Shown in pieces: positions 6,155 through 8,835 of a DNA stretch of 8,835 bases (the first letter of the stretch is position 1; every line of letters begins with the position of its first letter). The position numbers and the translations under genes were made by a program. The stretch is from Thiotrichales bacterium HSG1 (GTDB taxonomy: Bacteria; Pseudomonadota; Gammaproteobacteria; Beggiatoales; Beggiatoaceae). Location: NCBI GenBank assembly GCA_030378125.1, contig JAUCGN010000055.1:1-8835 (forward strand), read 5' to 3'. The notes beneath the pieces were generated by a model. The model did no database searches and had not been told where the DNA came from. It saw nothing but the letters and a program-made list of their open reading frames with translations.

Positions 6155-6892
6155 TTAATAATTATACTGATCAAGCAATTTACCCGCCTGATCATAAATA
6201 ATTCTCTCCTGTTCTTTAGTCATTACATTCAACCGCTCTATATTCTTATTTTTAATCCTAGAATTCACCCCATGAACAATATAATTTTGCAACAATTGCT
6301 CAGAAGATAAAACTGGCAAATCCAAAAAAGTACAAATGTCATCCATAATTCCAACTGGGTTTGCAGTAAAATCTTCATAGCGAACTTCCAAAAAATTAGT
6401 TAACTTAGGAGCATCTTCTAATACAATTTCTAAACTTCGACTCCACTGATGAGCAGCTTTTGACAACAAATTTGGTACATAAACTGACTTAACTTTAGCA
6501 TCAATTCCCATTGCAACCACATAACCATTCCGAACAATATGAATAAAATACGGCTGCTCAAAATGTCGTTCCAACCACAAAGTCCTAGCAGTATTAGTTG
6601 GTGACTTTTCCAAAGCATAAGGAGCTTCCGGTTTATCTAATAGTTTAATCCAATCTTGTTTAGCTCGTTCTGCTTCAAGAGCTTTTTCATCTGGTGAAAA
6701 TCTGAATAAAGCTTCCTTCTCTGCCCATAAACGTGGTACACCAACTGATTTTGGAGTAACAAACACATCAGTCAAAAACTGTCCCTCATTTGGCAAACCA
6801 GCAATATCTGGATGTTGTCGCAAGATGCTATTCAACAAAGTTGTACCAGAATTATAACAACCAATAATAAAAATCCATTTATATTTTTGCAT
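6155..6892 (-). CDS. PAPS-dependent sulfotransferase, short form (Sulfotransferase_3-like)
   Basis: The product is 245 aa, cytoplasmic, with no signal peptide. It opens almost directly with the PAPS 5'-phosphosulfate loop, G11-C-Y-N-S-G-T-T-L-L20. The 3'-phosphate region is FIHIVRNGYVVAMG with R121. LEVRYEDFTANP (about 170-180) is the usual sulfotransferase motif, and LEKSPTN is also typical. Two positions are not canonical: N14 stands where the PKSGTT/PRSGTT loop has Lys or Arg, and G129 stands where the R-x7-S pair has Ser. I recall CYNSGTT loops in related bacterial proteins, so this may be a subfamily trait and not damage. It is the last gene of a three-gene minus-strand run, 39 bp after the PEERL-repeat gene, and its stop nearly touches the sulfatase stop. 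A weak purine stretch (GGTGAGAG) lies rather far upstream of the ATG. Confidence 0.88.
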   Translation of the reverse strand: MQKYKWIFIIGCYNSGTTLLNSILRQHPDIAGLPNEGQFLTDVFVTPKSVGVPRLWAEKEALFRFSPDEKALEAERAKQDWIKLLDKPEAPYALEKSPTNTARTLWLERHFEQPYFIHIVRNGYVVAMGIDAKVKSVYVPNLLSKAAHQWSRSLEIVLEDAPKLTNFLEVRYEDFTANPVGIMDDICTFLDLPVLSSEQLLQNYIVHGVNSRIKNKNIERLNVMTKEQERIIYDQAGKLLDQYNY

Positions 6893-6931
6893 TTTGATAA
6901 TAAATTTCTCTCACCAACATCAAGTTAAAAG

Positions 6932-7747
6932 CTACTGTTGTTTTAGTTTGGCCAAATATTCTTCAATTACCTCAGGCGACAATCCTTCTAACCGTTCTTC
7001 TGGTTGTAATACCTTTAACAATTCTTTATGTGGCAATCCTTCTAACCGCTCTTCTGGTTGTAAACCTCTCAAACGCTCTTCAGGTGGCAAAGAATCAATA
7101 AATTTATCAGTATATTCTCGATGAAAATCATCCCAAGTATAAGACATAACAGTACCCTCTTTAAAATACAAATCATACAGCTGATTTAATAAACCTTTAG
7201 CCTTAAAACTATGCCATTTATAATTCAAATTACCAAACTTAAAACTATCCGTTCTACCACTAAACAGTAAAAAAATAGCATTTTGATTCTGTTTATCCAA
7301 TCGACTAGTAACAATTACTCGTATCAAATCAGTACCCCAAAGCACATCATAAACTCCAGCCATAATTTCTTCAAATGCTACCATATTTGCCAATTTCTGT
7401 GGATAATTAGTACAAACAGCATACAATTTAAACTCTGATTCTGGCAATAAATTTTTAGTTGAAGGGCTTATTTCTTTACGGTAAATAACTGAACTACCAA
7501 CTAATTCCTTCATAGTCCAACTATTCAGAGGTTCCCGCATAGATTTATAAGTCAATAAATTATACTTCGATAAACCTTCCAGTCCATCTGGCAAAAATGA
7601 CGGCGGTTGACCGATTGTCTTCCTTATAATCAAAATATCCAAAAATTGTTCCTGTGATGTCAAATCTTTCTCAAGTTCGACTTCAAAACAGGAATCAGTA
7701 AAAAAGTCCATCAAGGTCAATCCTAACAAACGATGCCAACTTATCAT
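6932..7747 (-). CDS. PEERL-repeat protein, Rpn/PD-(D/E)XK-like putative nuclease family
   Basis: The product is 271 aa. The start is firm: ATG overlaps the upstream gene's TGA in ATGA, with AGGAAG (7752-7757) just before it. The N-terminus (SWHRLLGLTLMDFFTD, then VELEKDL, then QFLDILIIRK) is the hallmark of a large family abundant in cyanobacteria and filamentous sulfur bacteria, usually called hypothetical or Rpn/transposase-like. E24/E26, D37 and K43 could be the restriction-fold residues, although I41 occupies the position of the usual Glu in ExK, so catalysis is uncertain. Residues 80-200 (SVIYRKEISPS, LYAVCTNYPQKLA, GVYDVLWGTDLIRVIV) follow the family pattern. The tail, about 222-266, is five nine-residue units of PEERLxGLx type, then KLKQQ. 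It lies between two sulfotransferase genes and is coupled to the first. Its role there is unknown; it may simply be a hitch-hiker. Confidence 0.85.
   Translation of the reverse strand: MISWHRLLGLTLMDFFTDSCFEVELEKDLTSQEQFLDILIIRKTIGQPPSFLPDGLEGLSKYNLLTYKSMREPLNSWTMKELVGSSVIYRKEISPSTKNLLPESEFKLYAVCTNYPQKLANMVAFEEIMAGVYDVLWGTDLIRVIVTSRLDKQNQNAIFLLFSGRTDSFKFGNLNYKWHSFKAKGLLNQLYDLYFKEGTVMSYTWDDFHREYTDKFIDSLPPEERLRGLQPEERLEGLPHKELLKVLQPEERLEGLSPEVIEEYLAKLKQQ
6950..7084 (-). repeat. 27-bp coding repeats (PEERL units)
   Basis: Five consecutive 27-bp units on the minus strand (7084-7058, 7057-7031, 7030-7004, 7003-6977, 6976-6950) encode PEERLRGLQ, PEERLEGLP, HKELLKVLQ, PEERLEGLS and PEVIEEYLA. Units two and four are the most alike at DNA level; the third and fifth have drifted. 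Likely a helical, copy-variable tail. Confidence 0.85.
7140..7220 (-). repeat. inverted repeat, copy 1 (inside PEERL-repeat gene)
   Basis: These 81 bases encode about residues 177-203 of the PEERL-repeat protein (AKGLLNQLYDLYFKEG region). They are present again, reverse-complemented and without a single difference, at 8755-8835. At 7221 the match stops abruptly. Confidence 0.95.
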
Positions 7748-8694
7748 AAAACTTCCTGATAACCAAACAAATCAAGTTTTGCATGGGATAAAATTTTATC
7801 AACTCTTTCCTCATTTATTGCAGTATAACGAGTTGCATTATTTTTTGATTCCAATTGTATATCATCAGTATATTTTAATTTATAATGTTCAGCAAATTGT
7901 TTGATAACTTTGTTAGGATCAGCTACTAAATCCTCATATCTCACAATATTGATTCTATTTCTATTTTGATATAATTTTTCCGCCAAATGATTCCAAATAT
8001 CTATCCTACGCAAATCCTCATCCTCAGAACAAAAAGCAACTTCATGAAACCAGCGATTTGGTGGGGATATTTTAGTTATAGGAAAAGAATCTGGACAACG
8101 CATCCAAGAAGATAATGTATATACTGGATGCCTAACAATTGCCCAAATTTCCCAATTATCTTGAATTAATTTTTCCAATTGAGCCATATATCTTAGAGTA
8201 AACTTCTGAGCTAACAGAAAAATTTTATTTTTAATATTTACTGGAACATTAGCAATGTGAGTATCATTTTCAATTGTATTACTGGTTAATTTATTATTAA
8301 CATTTACTTTATTTTCAACATGCTGAGTTGTTATGATTTGCTTCCGTACCGACCTGTACATCTCAAAAAGATTTGAATCACTTTTTACCTCATTAAGACA
8401 TACAACATTATCTATATCATTTATCAAAGTTGTGAAAAGACTGCTGCCACTGCGTGGAATTCCAGTAATTATCACATTAGAACGTGAACGGTGTATATAT
8501 CGTGTTAATTTGTTAGAACAACGATCCATAAAAGAACTTTTTGTATCTTCAAATGGATAAGATACAGAAATTTTTGCATCTTCAGGATATTCTAGCAACA
8601 TTTTCCATTTTTCATTTCTTAATATCTTACTTTTTATAATAGGATAAAAATCAGATAATTTACGGATAGTTGAAACAACCTGTGGTGCGGTCAT
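7744..8694 (-). CDS. PAPS-dependent sulfotransferase, probably truncated at its 5' end
   Basis: The listed frame is 316 aa. G78-I-P-R-S-G-S-S-L-F is the PAPS 5'-phosphosulfate loop with the canonical Arg. R188 and S196 in VRHPVYTLSSW give the exact R-x7-S spacing of the 3'-phosphate site. INIVRYEDLVADP is the later conserved block. An Asn-rich segment (about 118-150) looks like a low-complexity insert. The last four bases overlap the start of the PEERL-repeat gene. The start is doubtful: there is no ribosome site before ATG 8694, and the same frame stays open and protein-like for 20 more codons (SPEVEAAIIYHYNNPDV) to 8754. There the sequence switches to an inverted copy of 7140-7220; the first in-frame stop, TGA 8791-8793, lies inside that copy. 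The true N-terminus was therefore probably upstream and has been cut off. Acceptor unknown. Confidence 0.87.
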   Translation of the reverse strand: MTAPQVVSTIRKLSDFYPIIKSKILRNEKWKMLLEYPEDAKISVSYPFEDTKSSFMDRCSNKLTRYIHRSRSNVIITGIPRSGSSLFTTLINDIDNVVCLNEVKSDSNLFEMYRSVRKQIITTQHVENKVNVNNKLTSNTIENDTHIANVPVNIKNKIFLLAQKFTLRYMAQLEKLIQDNWEIWAIVRHPVYTLSSWMRCPDSFPITKISPPNRWFHEVAFCSEDEDLRRIDIWNHLAEKLYQNRNRINIVRYEDLVADPNKVIKQFAEHYKLKYTDDIQLESKNNATRYTAINEERVDKILSHAKLDLFGYQEVL

Positions 8695-8754
8695 TATAAC
8701 ATCAGGATTATTATAATGGTAGATGATAGCCGCTTCTACCTCTGGTGATTGTTG

Positions 8755-8835
8755 TAAATGGCATAGTTTTAAGGCTAAAGGTTTATTAAATCAGCTGTAT
8801 GATTTGTATTTTAAAGAGGGTACTGTTATGTCTTA
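8755..8835 (+). repeat. inverted repeat, copy 2, running off the window
   Basis: Exact reverse complement of 7140-7220. On the + strand it encodes a fragment of the PEERL-repeat protein (AKGLLNQLYDLYFKEG region), with no matching upstream half. The left border, at 8754/8755, is abrupt and interrupts the open minus-strand sulfotransferase frame. The match continues to the last base of the window, so its full length is unknown. Confidence 0.95.

Noticed and set aside
6894..7124. 76-codon + strand frame with repeated NPSNRSSGC
   Set aside because: It is the antisense shadow of the PEERL coding repeats on the minus strand, which explains its periodicity.
8723..8835. New + strand gene starting at ATG 8723 and encoding a PEERL-family fragment
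   Set aside because: The first 11 codons are antisense to the sulfotransferase frame and the family similarity begins only at the duplication border, so this is a junction product.

Overview
The window is AT-rich (most of it looks close to one-third G+C) and carries seven readable protein genes, one broken gene and two short terminal-inverted-repeat elements. The mixture is Gram-negative: a Sec-exported cysteine-containing surface-type protein, a sulfatase, PAPS-type sulfotransferases, coiled-coil PD-(D/E)XK-like proteins and a HEPN/MNT toxin-antitoxin remnant. Together with the AGGACTTACGCA-type element ends, it resembles genomes of large filamentous sulfur-oxidising Gammaproteobacteria (Beggiatoa/Thiomargarita relatives), with cyanobacteria the next alternative. 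That assignment is an inference from memory of family distributions, not a search result.

Layout. (1) 16-1686, +: exported protein of unknown function, closed by a good intrinsic terminator (1722-1759). (2) 1779-2820, +: a HEPN RNase toxin gene (HepT-like, RX4HXY motif) broken by an in-frame amber codon and by a 247-bp MITE-like element with 20-bp perfect terminal inverted repeats and a target duplication. Its MNT nucleotidyltransferase antitoxin partner is intact and overlaps its 3' end. (3) 2821-3220: gene-poor, with one possible coding relic. (4) 3221-3907, +: heptad-repeat coiled coil fused to a PD-(D/E)XK nuclease-like domain. (5) 3914-4306: a second element with nearly the same ends but a different interior, packed with nested hairpins. 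(6) 4328-6148, +: exported type I sulfatase with a CTPSR formylglycine motif. (7) 8694-6155, -: a convergent three-gene run, sulfotransferase, then a PEERL-repeat Rpn/PD-(D/E)XK-like protein (start overlapping the previous stop by 4 bp), then a second sulfotransferase.

How the genes may work together. The sulfatase and the two sulfotransferases meet tail to tail, so addition and removal of sulfate on a surface glycan or other exported molecule is a reasonable hypothesis; no substrate can be read from the sequence. The nuclease-like proteins and the toxin-antitoxin remnant look like accessory, mobile-associated cargo.

The last 81 bases (8755-8835) are an exact inverted copy of 7140-7220, inside the PEERL-repeat gene. 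The upstream sulfotransferase frame stays open right up to that junction. This marks either a real inverted duplication or a chimeric join in the assembly, and the 5' end of that sulfotransferase gene is therefore probably missing.
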